Shown piece after piece: positions 54,676-63,269 of a stretch of 64,000 nt of DNA. The stretch is from Microtetraspora glauca (lineage in GTDB: Bacteria > Actinomycetota > Actinomycetes > Streptosporangiales > Streptosporangiaceae), in assembly GCA_001570385.1 (NCBI GenBank), contig BBYL01000027.1:1-64000 (forward strand), written 5' to 3'. How positions within the stretch are numbered: the first letter of the stretch is position 1; every line of letters begins with the position of its first letter. Both the position numbers and the translations under genes were made by a program. A model generated the notes under the pieces. That model saw only the letters and a program-made list of their open reading frames with translations, did no database searches and had not been told where the DNA came from.

Positions 54676-55833
54676 ATGAGCGAGCGGACAGTGCTGATCT
54701 CAGGGGCCGGCGTCGGCGGGCCGACATTGGCCTACTGGCTGGCCCGGAACGGCTTCCGTGTCACCGTCGTCGAACGCGCCGAGAGGCTACGTTCCAGCGG
54801 GAACCCGGTGGACGTCAGGGGACCCGCCGTGGACGTCGCCGGACGGATGGGCATCCTGCCCCGACTGCGCGAGGCGGCCACCGGCACGACCGGCGTCACC
54901 TTCGTCGACGCGGCGGGCAGGTGTGTCGGCCGAATGGACATGCGCGCCGTGCAGCAGGCGGGTGAGGTCGAGCTGCCGCGCGGCGACCTCGCGTCGATCC
55001 TGTACGAGGCGAGCCGCGACCACGCCGAGTTCCTGTTCGACGACTCCATCGCGACCCTCGACCAGGATGCGCGCGGGGTCGACGTCACCTTCGACCGCGC
55101 CGGGCCCCGCCGCTTCGACGTGGTGATCGGGGCGGACGGCCTGCATTCGGTGACGCGGCGCCTGGCGTTCGGGCAGGAGAGCGGGCTCGTCCACCACATG
55201 GGCCTCTACGTCGCCACGACGCCGCTCGGCGGTGGAGCCGGGGCCGGCCGGGACGTCCTCATGCACAACACGCCTGGCAAGGCGGTCGCCGTCAGTCCCA
55301 CGCCCGGCGGCGACCTCGCGTTCTTCCTCTACCGGAGCCCGGCGAAGCCGGGCTTTGACCATCGCGACATCGAGCAGCACAAGCGGATGCTGGCCGACGC
55401 GTACGCGGACGTGGCCTGGCGGGCGCCGGGACTGCTGGAGCGTGTGCGTGCCGCCGACGACCTCTACTTCGACTCGGTGAGCCAGGTGCGCCTGCCCCGC
55501 TGGTGGAACGGCCGGGTCGCGCTCCTCGGCGACGCCGCGTCCTGCGTCTCGCTGTTCGGAGACGGCTCCACCCTGGCCATGGCGGGGGCGTACACGCTCG
55601 CCGCGGAACTGGCCGCCGCCCCGGACGACCCCCAAGCGGCCTTCCGCCGATACGAGACCGGGCACCGACGCCTGGTCGACCCCAAGCAACGGAACATCGG
55701 ACAGGCGTCGGCGCTCCTCGTCCCCGCGACGCGACGCGGCATCATGGCGCGGAACCTGGCCACCCGCCTGTGGCCCGCCATGGCCGTCGCCGCACGGCTG
55801 AAGCGTGCGCTCAGCGGGGCGCCGGTCGCGTGA
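54676..55833 (+). CDS. FAD-dependent monooxygenase (TetX/PHBH-like)
   Basis: A 385-residue class A flavin monooxygenase. FAD motif GAGVGGPTLAYWLARNG at the N-terminus, the DG motif IGADGLHSVTRR (about 154-165) and the second FAD motif LLGDAASCVSLFGDGS (about 290-305). It has no membrane anchor but ends in a basic helix. Members hydroxylate aromatics or inactivate tetracyclines and rifamycins. Regulated probably by the divergent TetR gene; the substrate is unknown. Confidence 0.87.
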   Translation: MSERTVLISGAGVGGPTLAYWLARNGFRVTVVERAERLRSSGNPVDVRGPAVDVAGRMGILPRLREAATGTTGVTFVDAAGRCVGRMDMRAVQQAGEVELPRGDLASILYEASRDHAEFLFDDSIATLDQDARGVDVTFDRAGPRRFDVVIGADGLHSVTRRLAFGQESGLVHHMGLYVATTPLGGGAGAGRDVLMHNTPGKAVAVSPTPGGDLAFFLYRSPAKPGFDHRDIEQHKRMLADAYADVAWRAPGLLERVRAADDLYFDSVSQVRLPRWWNGRVALLGDAASCVSLFGDGSTLAMAGAYTLAAELAAAPDDPQAAFRRYETGHRRLVDPKQRNIGQASALLVPATRRGIMARNLATRLWPAMAVAARLKRALSGAPVA

Positions 55834-55863
55834 CCCTGACGCCATGGTCGACGTGCCCGACGC

Positions 55864-56889
55864 TCATCGGCCCGAGGGCGGCGTGGTGAGTGTGGAGGCT
55901 CCATCGGTCGCCGCGTCGGCGTAGCGGCGGGCCAGGTGCGCGAAGGCGGCCGTGAGTTCGGCCGGCCCGATGACCTCGATGTCGGCGTCGAACCTGCCGA
56001 TGGTGGCGGCCAGGCCGGGCCATGACCACGAGCCCAGGACGAGCCGGCAGCGGTCCGGGCCGAGTTCCTCGACGATTCCCTCGCGGGTGTGCCGGGACAC
56101 GGTGGCGGCGGGTAGGTCGAGGATCACCTCGCCGCGGCAGGGCCAGTCGCCGGACCCGTCGGAGCCCCGGAATCTGCTGGTCACGAAGGCGGCCACGTTC
56201 CCCCCGGGCAGTTCACGTGGGGTGAAGCGGGGCCCTGTAGGGGTGCGCGGGATGATCCGGTCGGCGCGGAAGGTGCGCCAGTCGTCGCGGTCGAGGTCCC
56301 AGGCGACGAGGTACCAGCGTCCGCCCCAGGTGACGAGGTGGTGGGGCTCCACCCGGCGCGGCGCGGTCTGCGCGCCGTTGTCGTCCACCTCTGGTGGGGA
56401 TGCGGAGGCGTAGTCGAAGCGCAGCACTTCGCGGGCGTGGACGGCGGTGCCGAGTGTCATGAGGACGCCGCTGTCGACCTGCGGGTTCGGTCGGGCCGTG
56501 GGCCGTTCGACGGCGGTGACCTGGAGGGTGTCGACGCGGCGGCGCAGCCGTGCGGGCATGACCTGCCGGACGGTGTTCAGCGCGCGCGCCGCGGCTTCCT
56601 CGATGCCGGCGCCGGTGGTGGTCGCGATCTGGAGTGCGACGGAGAGGGCGACGGCCTGGTCGTCGTCGAACAGCAACGGCGGCAGTTCGGTGCCGATGTC
56701 GAGCCGGTATCCACCGTCGGGGCCTTTGGTGGACAGTATGGGATAGCCGAGCTCGCGCAGGCGGTCGACATCGCGGCGCACGGTGCGCGGGCTGATGTCC
56801 AGCCGCTCGGCCAGCAGCGCCCCCGGCCAGTCCCGGCGTACCTGGAGCAGCGAGAGCAGCGAGAGCAGTCGCGCTGAGGTTTTCGGCAT
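55864..56889 (-). CDS. WYL-domain DeoR/YafY-type regulator
   Basis: A 341-residue regulator. N-terminal HTH_11 (LLSLLSLLQVRRDWPGALLAERLDISPRTVRRDVDRLR), then a WYL domain (HHLVTWGGRWYLVAWDLDRDDWRTFRADRI) and a C-terminal WCX-like domain. WYL domains bind ligands or nucleic acid and control stress and defence genes. The ATG at 56889 begins the HTH; upstream codons are dropped. The nearest candidate target is the YCII-duplicate gene upstream in the same direction. Confidence 0.87.
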   Translation of the reverse strand: MPKTSARLLSLLSLLQVRRDWPGALLAERLDISPRTVRRDVDRLRELGYPILSTKGPDGGYRLDIGTELPPLLFDDDQAVALSVALQIATTTGAGIEEAAARALNTVRQVMPARLRRRVDTLQVTAVERPTARPNPQVDSGVLMTLGTAVHAREVLRFDYASASPPEVDDNGAQTAPRRVEPHHLVTWGGRWYLVAWDLDRDDWRTFRADRIIPRTPTGPRFTPRELPGGNVAAFVTSRFRGSDGSGDWPCRGEVILDLPAATVSRHTREGIVEELGPDRCRLVLGSWSWPGLAATIGRFDADIEVIGPAELTAAFAHLARRYADAATDGASTLTTPPSGR

Positions 56890-57137
56890 GACGCCAATAT
56901 TGCCCAGGGAAGCGGTCACACCCTGACCGCTTCCCCCGCGGCTGTTGTCTCGTGCCAGACAACGAATCTCGCCTAGGTGCTTGACCTGCCGTGTTCGCCG
57001 GCCTTGTCGGGTCGGCGAACTCCCGAGGGAGTACCGGCACACGGGTGCCGACTATTCGTCCGCGCGGGTCGTGGGCATGGGCGATCTCGGCCTCGGCGGG
57101 TGACCCGGACGGGAGCGGCGAGAGGTGGTCCGGGTCT

Positions 57138-57689
57138 TCATGACGGCCGTCCGCCGAACCGCCAGTTGTGCACCTCGATGTCGGCGTACCGGTCCGGGGT
57201 CAGGATGGCGCGTGCCGTGTCCGGGTCCGGCGCCCGGACCAGCGCCGCCGTACCCAGCCACGCGGTGCCGTCGTCGGACAGCAGCGGCCCATACGCGATC
57301 AGGTCGTCCTGGTCGGGCGGCACGACGAGGTCGGCGGCCTGCCCCGTGCCGAGGCCGAGTACCAGGTACCGGTTGCCGCCGGTCCGGCCGCCGGGGAAGT
57401 CCCACATGGTGCGCCCCAGCGTGTTGCGCCACTGGCGCAGCAGCACGTCCCGGTACGCGCCGGCTTGGTAGTTCGGCTCGTCGAAGGCGAACGCGCGGGC
57501 GGCGACGGGATCGGGCAGGTCGACGATGTGCACGCTGCCGGTGGGTGTGTCGCCGTCGTCGGCGAGGGTCGGGCCCCGCGCGATCATCTCCTTTGCGTAC
57601 CGGTCCATATAGGACCAATGCTCTTCCAGAAGATCATCGCGTAGCGCTACGGAGCCGGGCCGGTCGCGGTGGTAGCAGAAGAACTCCAT
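57138..57689 (-). CDS. tandem-duplicated YCII-domain protein
   Basis: A 183-residue protein with two YCII-like halves: GPTLADDGDTPTGSVHIVD in the first matches GPLLSDDGTAWLGTAALVR in the second, followed by PDPVAARAF against PDPDTARAI and by YQAGAYRDVLLRQW against YADIEVHNWRFGG. The ATG at 57689 (MEFFCYHRDRPG) is the domain start. Function unknown; YCII domains are ferredoxin-like folds with proposed oxygenase or hydrolase roles. Confidence 0.75.
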   Translation of the reverse strand: MEFFCYHRDRPGSVALRDDLLEEHWSYMDRYAKEMIARGPTLADDGDTPTGSVHIVDLPDPVAARAFAFDEPNYQAGAYRDVLLRQWRNTLGRTMWDFPGGRTGGNRYLVLGLGTGQAADLVVPPDQDDLIAYGPLLSDDGTAWLGTAALVRAPDPDTARAILTPDRYADIEVHNWRFGGRPS

Positions 57690-57914
57690 GTCCCTAGTCT
57701 CAACCCACCACCGGATCACCTCGCACAAACACATCCGCACCATCATGTCCGGCGGCATCGACGCCCGCGATGCCGCGGCACCCGGCCGGCGGTAGCGCGT
57801 CGCGCCCGCGCTGACAGAACGTCGATGCGAGGAACGCGATACAGGACATATCGGCACCTCCTGGGTTGGTTCGGGCGTGTGTAACCTCATGCCTTGAATC
57901 CCCTAGGAGTTCTC

Positions 57915-58622
57915 TTGTCTGATGCTTCCCGCAAGCGTGACCTGCTGGTCGTGCTGCTCTCCCTGAACAGTGGCGCGACCGACGCCATCGGCCTGCTCCT
58001 CCTGGGCGGTGCCTTCACCAGCGTGATGACCGGGAACATGGTGCTCCTCGGCGTTTCGGGTGCTCAAGGGGACGGGTCGCTCGCCCTGCACGCCGGCACG
58101 GCGATCATCTGCTTCGTGATCGGCTGCGCGGTGGGCCATCGGCTGGCCGGCAGCGCCCGTCCCGACGACCCGGTCTGGCCCGCCCAGATCAGCCGGGCGC
58201 TCACCGTCGAGTTCGCCGTGCTCGTGCTGTACGCCGCGTTCTGGATGTTCGCGGGCGGCGAGGTGTCGGAGGCGGGGGCACTCGGCCTGCTGGCGCTCAA
58301 CGCGTGCGCGCTCGGCATCCAGAGCAGCAGCGTGCAGCGGTTCGGGGTGCCTGGCCTCTCCACGACGTACCTCACCGGCACGCTGACCACGCTGGTGATG
58401 CGGTTGACGGCGGGCAAGCCGCTGCGCGACGTCCAGCTCAGCGCGCTGCTGCTGCTCGGACTGATCGGCGGCGCGGCACTCGGCGGGCTGCTCGCCCTGC
58501 GCGCGCCGGTCGTGGCCCCGCTTCTCCAGCTCGCGTGCGTCGGCACCGTCCTGCTCGCCTCGCGCTTCCTCACGCCCACGCGCACGTCAGCCACCGCCAC
58601 CACCGCCGAGGTCACCGGCTGA
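57915..58622 (+). CDS. YoaK/DUF1275 membrane protein
   Basis: A 235-residue protein with six or so membrane helices. The N-terminal segment SLNSGATDAIGLLLLGGAFTSVMTGNMVLLG is the DUF1275 hallmark, and QRFGVPGLSTTYLTGTLTTL is the second conserved block. The TTG at 57915 has AGGAG 7 bases upstream and is preferred to the TTG at 57894. Role unknown, possibly transport. Confidence 0.83.
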   Translation: MSDASRKRDLLVVLLSLNSGATDAIGLLLLGGAFTSVMTGNMVLLGVSGAQGDGSLALHAGTAIICFVIGCAVGHRLAGSARPDDPVWPAQISRALTVEFAVLVLYAAFWMFAGGEVSEAGALGLLALNACALGIQSSSVQRFGVPGLSTTYLTGTLTTLVMRLTAGKPLRDVQLSALLLLGLIGGAALGGLLALRAPVVAPLLQLACVGTVLLASRFLTPTRTSATATTAEVTG

Positions 58623-59042
58623 CCCGGCCGAGACCCTGGAGCGTCAGCCGCGGATGGCGTCCAGGGCCATCAGGGCGACCTCCAGGAGACGCAGACCTCC
58701 TCGGACTCCAGATCGGCGCCGAGGATACGGCTGATCGCCGCGCTCAGCCTGGAGCAGGCCGTTGTCCCGTGATGCGCCTCGATCGCGCGGGCCGTTCGAG
58801 GTCGAAGTGGCTGCCGGGCCAGTCGGTGCCCAAAACAGTTTCAGGACGTCACGGCGTCCACGGCGGCCGTCTCAGGGACGGTCGCCGCTACGCGCTCGAC
58901 CGGTGGGTGGCAGGTAGACCGGCAGCGCCGCCACGATCGCGGTGATGAGGGTGAATATCGAGGACACCGCCAACGCGTGCGCCGCAGCCCCGTGACGAGC
59001 TATTAGTTGGCAGTACGAACCGTCGTCGATTACGGTGGCAAG
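58623..59042. other. region of decayed genes before the MarR gene
   Basis: 420 bp with two minus-strand remnants. Around 58644-58690 the frame ends in LEVALMALDAIRG and a stop, like a regulator C-terminus, while the neighbouring sequence needs another frame. At 58872-58995 lies a transporter-like C-terminus (see that entry). No intact gene. Confidence 0.4.
58872..58995 (-). pseudogene. C-terminal remnant of a membrane transporter
   Basis: About 40 codons ending in a stop at 58872 encode a last membrane helix and basic tail (SSIFTLITAIVAALPVYLPP, then TGRARSGDRP). It lies immediately before and divergent to a MarR gene, the usual place of an MFS drug exporter, so it may be what is left of one after a large deletion. 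Assignment is tentative. Confidence 0.3.
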
Positions 59043-59486
59043 GTGACCGGCACGACGGCTACAGAGATGGGCGCGGACCTGACGTTCGCCACCGCGCTTG
59101 TGCGCATGTCGCATGTGGTGCAGTACGTGTTCGCCGATGTGAGCCGCGAGTACGGCGTCACCCCTCAGCAGGCGCAGTTGCTCTGCATGCTGACCGGGGG
59201 CCCGATCGGCATGACCGAGCTCAGCAGGCTCCTCCACCTGGAGAAGTCGAGCCTGTCCGGGCTCGTGGACCGGGTGGAGCGGCGAGGATTCCTCACCCGA
59301 GTCACCGACCCCCGGGATCGCCGGGCCTGCCAGGTCTCCCTCACGACCGAGGGCGCGCAACTCGGCGAAAAGGTCCACGAGGAGATCTGCGCGAGGCTCG
59401 AGGCCCTGGGAGCGGCCATACCGGACACCGACCGACATCGGATCACCACGGCCCTCACGCACCTGCTCGCGCGATCCGCTCTTTGA
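59043..59486 (+). CDS. MarR-family transcriptional regulator
   Basis: A 147-residue winged-helix regulator: VTPQQAQLLCMLTGGPIGM, the recognition helix in LSRLLHLEKSSLSGLVDRVERRG and the wing LTRVTDPRDRRACQVSLT. A GTG start at 59043 is chosen; an earlier TTG at 59007 is possible. Its likely divergent target is only a remnant (58872-58995), so this repressor may have lost its partner. Confidence 0.85.
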   Translation: MTGTTATEMGADLTFATALVRMSHVVQYVFADVSREYGVTPQQAQLLCMLTGGPIGMTELSRLLHLEKSSLSGLVDRVERRGFLTRVTDPRDRRACQVSLTTEGAQLGEKVHEEICARLEALGAAIPDTDRHRITTALTHLLARSAL

Positions 59487-59854
59487 GCGCGCAAGGGTGG
59501 TGTCCAGCCCGCGGTGCGGCCGCCGCCTTCGTGAGCAGGACGGCCATCTCGCCGAAACCGGCTGGTCTGCCGCGCTTGGTGTCCGGCGCACATGGGGCCG
59601 CGGGGTCGTGTGGCTGACGAACGACGCAAAGCCGACCGCGTCTGGGGCGCGATCCCGAACTACTGGGCGCCGCTGCGGATGGTGTGGACGCCCGGGGTGC
59701 TGAGCCGCCCCGCATCGAGTCGGCGGAGCCGCGTCGTCTGCGGCCCGGACATATTCAAAGAGCCCATGCAGCGGCCGTACCGACTGAGTGGACGGCCGCT
59801 GCATACGGACCGAGGGTCAGGCCCGGCGGGAGGTACTCACCTCCATCATCTCTG
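59487..59854. other. intergenic region with strong hairpin
   Basis: 368 bp between MarR and the secreted protein. It holds the hairpin at 59766-59804; the rest has no supported gene. Confidence 0.4.
59766..59804. terminator. terminator hairpin, perfect 13-bp stem
   Basis: ATGCAGCGGCCGT (59766-59778) and ACGGCCGCTGCAT (59792-59804) are exact inverted copies with a 13-base loop. It lies 51 bp after the stop of the minus-strand secreted protein and also downstream of MarR. Confidence 0.75.
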
Positions 59855-60715
59855 TCAGGAGAGCGCGACGCAGGTGTCCGTCCCGAGACCCAGTCCAAGA
59901 TCGGTGCCGACATTTGCCGTGACAAGCGTTCCGAGGTCGGCCCTGACGTCTGCCGCGGCGGCGATGGCCGCAGGGCTTTCATCGACGAGAAATACGGGAA
60001 CCCAGGCGGTGTTCACGTCCGCGTCGAGGGAAGCGCCGGCGGAAAGCCCCACGTTCGCCACGATGGAAAGTCCGGCGATGCCGAGCCCGCAGGCGCAGGT
60101 CGCGGTAGTCCCCCCGACGACCGTGGTGGCGGTATCTGTGGTGACAGTTTCGGTGCTGACGGTCTCCGTGCTGACGGTCTCCGTGGTGACGGTACCGGTG
60201 TTGACGGTCCCGGTGGTGCCCGTACCGGTGGTGGTGACTACCGTGGTGGTCGGCGGCGGGTCAGGAGTGACCGTGGTCGCCGGGGGCGACGTTGTTGACG
60301 GTGTCGTTGTCGTCACGGTTGTCGGCGGCGTTGTCGTCACCGGGGGCGTGGGCCGCGTCGGCCGCGTGGGCGGCACGGAGGGCGGGGGCAGCGTCGGCGG
60401 GGTCGGCCGCGTCCGGACCCGCGGCCTGTGCGGCGTCACGACGATGTTCCGCACCTCCTGGTTCTGCCTCTGGCGCTCATGCTGACGCCCCTGCTGGTGC
60501 TCATGGTTCCGGTTCCGGTTCCTATTTCGGTTCCGGTTGTGGTTGCTGTTCCTGTTGCCCGAAGGGCCGGTGACGCCACCATGGTGGCCGGTGACCACAG
60601 GGACGGGGACACCGTCCGCGAACGCGGGGGTGACGACGCCACTCATGGCCACGGCGGCTCCCGCCACCACAGTGCTGATCATGAGTACTCCGGCCAGCTT
60701 GCTGGACTTGAGCAA
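59855..60715 (-). CDS. secreted low-complexity Asn/Arg- and Thr-rich protein
   Basis: 286 residues, no family recognised. Signal peptide 1-33 (cleavage after TPAFA). A short linker is followed by an Asn-Arg dipeptide repeat (about 54-71), then Gln/Arg-rich sequence, a Pro/Thr-rich stretch (about 95-165) with many PPTT-type words, and a Thr-Val/Glu repeat (ETVSTETVSTETV). The C-terminal 80 residues are non-repetitive, with two Cys close together (TCACGLG), one near the end (DTCVAL), and Ala/Asp-rich strands. TTG start with AAGGAG 8 bases upstream. Probably a wall-attached or extracellular structural protein; an inverted repeat lies in its promoter region. Confidence 0.6.
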   Translation of the reverse strand: MLKSSKLAGVLMISTVVAGAAVAMSGVVTPAFADGVPVPVVTGHHGGVTGPSGNRNSNHNRNRNRNRNRNHEHQQGRQHERQRQNQEVRNIVVTPHRPRVRTRPTPPTLPPPSVPPTRPTRPTPPVTTTPPTTVTTTTPSTTSPPATTVTPDPPPTTTVVTTTGTGTTGTVNTGTVTTETVSTETVSTETVTTDTATTVVGGTTATCACGLGIAGLSIVANVGLSAGASLDADVNTAWVPVFLVDESPAAIAAAADVRADLGTLVTANVGTDLGLGLGTDTCVALS

Positions 60716-60752
60716 CTTGGTTCTCCTTGGAAGGTCTCGCGTTCCGGCGTAA

Positions 60753-60811
60753 TAATTCTCGAATCGGATGATGGTGGAAAATGCCCAACCTTGATAACCG
60801 CTCGAGAATTA
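60753..60811. promoter_or_regulatory. inverted TAATTCTCGA pair upstream of the secreted protein
   Basis: TAATTCTCGA (60753-60762) and TCGAGAATTA (60802-60811) are exact inverted copies, 39 bp apart, starting 38 bp before the TTG start. The same 10-mer occurs once upstream of the M64 protease (29649). Confidence 0.5.
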
Positions 60812-61248
60812 CTCCGAATGTCGCTTGGCCTCTCCCTTTCGGTGGGAACCGAAACCGAGATTAGCGGATCTTGCTGATTTCTTTTCGTTTGTTGACGGAC
60901 GTAGGTCGCTTCATGGACCCCCCCACGAATGTCGCCGATAAGTCGAAATTTCGCCGATGTCGCTCTATTTGGAGCACTGCGGGCGCCGAATACCGGGGGG
61001 CGGCGGAGCGGGCGGCTGGGCGCGCGAGCCCCACCCACGAGTGGTCGGCCGGGGAACGCAAGCGGCGGGCGGTGCCCCGAGCATCTCCCGCGGTCCCGGA
61101 CGGCCCACGCGTCCGCGGCGGTTGCGTCCACTCCCGTGGACGCAACCGCGCGCCGCCCAGCGAGACTCTGCTGGGACACCCTGGTCAACCCTGGCAAGCT
61201 CCGCCGGGTGGCCAAGCTCGGCTGCGGCGAGCCGTCCGAGGTCGAGCT
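60812..61248. other. intergenic region, no gene seen
   Basis: About 440 bp between the secreted-protein promoter and the end of the ABC gene. The part near 60870-60900 is AT-richer and may be promoter DNA. No supported ORF, and no clear hairpin after the ABC stop. Confidence 0.35.
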
Positions 61249-63201
61249 CTAGTCCACCTTCGCGACGGCCTGGGCGAACTGGGCCGAGTACAGCCGGGCG
61301 TAGGCGCCGCCCGTGGCGAGTAGCGACTCGTGCGTGCCCTGCTCGACGATCCGCCCGTTCTCCATGACCAGGATCAGACTGGCATCGCGGATCGTGGACA
61401 GCCGGTGGGCGATCACGAAGCTGGTGCGCCCCTCTCGCAGCGAACTCATCGCCCGCTGGATGAGCACCTCGGTCCGGGTGTCGACCGAGCTGGTCGCCTC
61501 GTCCAGGATCAGGATCGCCGGCTCGGACAGGAACGCCCGGGCGATCGTGATCAGCTGCTTCTCGCCCGCGCTGACCGTCGCGCCCTCCTCGTCGATCATC
61601 GTGTCGTAGCCGTCGGGCAGCGTGTGCGCGATGCGGTCCACGTGGGCGGCCTCCGCGGCGGCTTCGATCCGCTCGCGCGTGGCGCCTTCCGCCCCGTAGC
61701 CGATGTTCTCCGCGATCGTGCCGCCGAACAGCCAGGTGTCCTGCAGCACCATGCCGATGTTGGCGCGCAGCTCGTCCCTGGACATCTCGGCGATGTCGAG
61801 ACCGTCGAGCGTGATACGGCCGCCGGTCACCTCGTAGAAGCGCATGATGAGGTTGACCAGCGTCGTCTTGCCCGCTCCCGTGGGACCGACGATGGCCACG
61901 GTCTGGCCGGGCTCCACGGTCAGGGACAGGTTCTCGATCAGCGGCCTGTCCGGCGCGTAGCGGAAGGATACGTTCTCGAACGCCACGCGCCCCCTGACCC
62001 GTGCCGGCCGCGCGGGCTCGTCGGGCTCCGGGGACTGCTCCACCGCCTCCAGCAGTTCGAAGACCCGCTCGGCCGACGCGACGCCCGACTGCACCAGGTT
62101 CGCCATCCCGGCCACCTGGGTCAGCGGCTGGCTGAACTGCCGCGAGTACTGGATGAACGCCTGCACGTCGCCCAGCGAGATCGAGCCCGAGGCCACCTTG
62201 AACCCGCCCACCACGGCGACCAGCACGTAGTTGAGGTTGCCGATGAACATCATCGCCGGCTGGATGACCCCGGAGATGAACTGGGCGCGGAAGCTGGAGG
62301 TGAACAGGGCCTGGTTGTGCTCGCTGAAGGTCTCGGCGGCCTCCTTCTGCCCGCCGAACACCTTGACCAGCGTGTGCCCGCCGTACATCTCCTCGATGTG
62401 GCCGTTGAGCTTGCCCGTCGACGACCACTGCTTGATGAACTGCGGCTGCGACCGCTTGCCGATGGCCGCGGTGACGTAGACCGACAGCGGCACCGTGACC
62501 AGCGCGATGAGCGCCAGGACCGGCGAGATCCAGAACATCATCACCAGCACCGCCACGACCGTCAGCACCGACGAGATGAGCTGGCTCATCGTCTGCTGCA
62601 GTGTCTGCGCGATGTTGTCGGTGTCGTTGGTGGCGCGGCTGAGGATCTCACCGCGCGGCTGGCCGTCGAAGTAGCTCAGCGGCAGCCGCGCCAGCTTGGC
62701 CTCGATCCGCTCGCGCAGCCGGGACGCCGCCCGCTGCACGACGATCGTGGTCAGCCGGAACTGCACGATCCCGAGCAGCGCCGCCACCAGGTAGATCGCC
62801 AGCACCCAGCCCAGTACCTGGGCCAGCGCGGTGAAGTCGATGCCGTGGCCGGGCACCACGCTCATCGACGACACCATGTCGGCGAACGTGCCCTGGCCCT
62901 TGGCCCGCAGTCCCGCGACGGCCTGCTCCTTGGTGATCCCCGCGGGCAACTGGGCCCCGATGATGCCGGAGAAGATCAGGTCCGTGGCGTGGCCGAGAAT
63001 CTTGGGACCCGTGACGGTCAGCGCGACGCTGGCCGTACCGAGGGTCAGAACGACGACCAGCAGCGCGCGCTCGGGGCGCAGCAGCCACAGCAGGCGGCGG
63101 AGCGACCCACCGAAGTCGAGGGCCTTCTCGGCGGGCCCGGACATCATCCTGCCCGGGCCCGGACCGGGCTGCGGGCGGCGCGGGGGAGCCTGGGTGGTCA
63201 T
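61249..63201 (-). CDS. ABC exporter subunit, consensus Walker B (half of heterodimer)
   Basis: A 650-residue fused membrane and ATPase subunit. Six membrane helices lie in about 40-375 with the coupling region YFDGQPRGEILSRATNDTDN. The ATPase has Walker A GPTGAGKTT, Q loop MVLQDTWLF, Walker B LILDEATSS with catalytic Glu, and H loop IAHRLST. The signature reads VSAGE instead of LSGGQ. This pairs with the downstream-edge subunit to form one normal and one degenerate ATP site, as in TmrAB/LmrCD-type exporters. AAGGAGG precedes the ATG, whose first bases overlap the stop of a 23-codon ORF. Substrate may be a peptide, lipid or drug. Confidence 0.9.
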   Translation of the reverse strand: MTTQAPPRRPQPGPGPGRMMSGPAEKALDFGGSLRRLLWLLRPERALLVVVLTLGTASVALTVTGPKILGHATDLIFSGIIGAQLPAGITKEQAVAGLRAKGQGTFADMVSSMSVVPGHGIDFTALAQVLGWVLAIYLVAALLGIVQFRLTTIVVQRAASRLRERIEAKLARLPLSYFDGQPRGEILSRATNDTDNIAQTLQQTMSQLISSVLTVVAVLVMMFWISPVLALIALVTVPLSVYVTAAIGKRSQPQFIKQWSSTGKLNGHIEEMYGGHTLVKVFGGQKEAAETFSEHNQALFTSSFRAQFISGVIQPAMMFIGNLNYVLVAVVGGFKVASGSISLGDVQAFIQYSRQFSQPLTQVAGMANLVQSGVASAERVFELLEAVEQSPEPDEPARPARVRGRVAFENVSFRYAPDRPLIENLSLTVEPGQTVAIVGPTGAGKTTLVNLIMRFYEVTGGRITLDGLDIAEMSRDELRANIGMVLQDTWLFGGTIAENIGYGAEGATRERIEAAAEAAHVDRIAHTLPDGYDTMIDEEGATVSAGEKQLITIARAFLSEPAILILDEATSSVDTRTEVLIQRAMSSLREGRTSFVIAHRLSTIRDASLILVMENGRIVEQGTHESLLATGGAYARLYSAQFAQAVAKVD

Positions 63202-63269
63202 GAGACCTCCTTCGTCGGTCTCATGACCAAGGTGCTGTGCCTGTTGACGACCTCGACGAGCTCGGTCAT
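63198..63269 (-). CDS. 23-codon overlapping ORF between the two ABC genes
   Basis: An ATG with AGGAGG about 8 bases upstream starts a 23-residue frame (MTELVEVVNRHSTLV, then a basic end) that stops in TGA. Its start overlaps the stop of the upstream ABC gene by ATGA, and its stop overlaps the start of the downstream ABC gene by ATGA. It also contains the ribosome binding site of that gene. It could be a coupling peptide that keeps the subunits in step; no known family. Confidence 0.5.
   Translation of the reverse strand: MTELVEVVNRHSTLVMRPTKEVS

Noticed and set aside
60520..60550. Short repeats that could suggest a CRISPR array
   Set aside because: They are the codons of an Asn-Arg tract within a gene, with no spacers or regular repeat unit.
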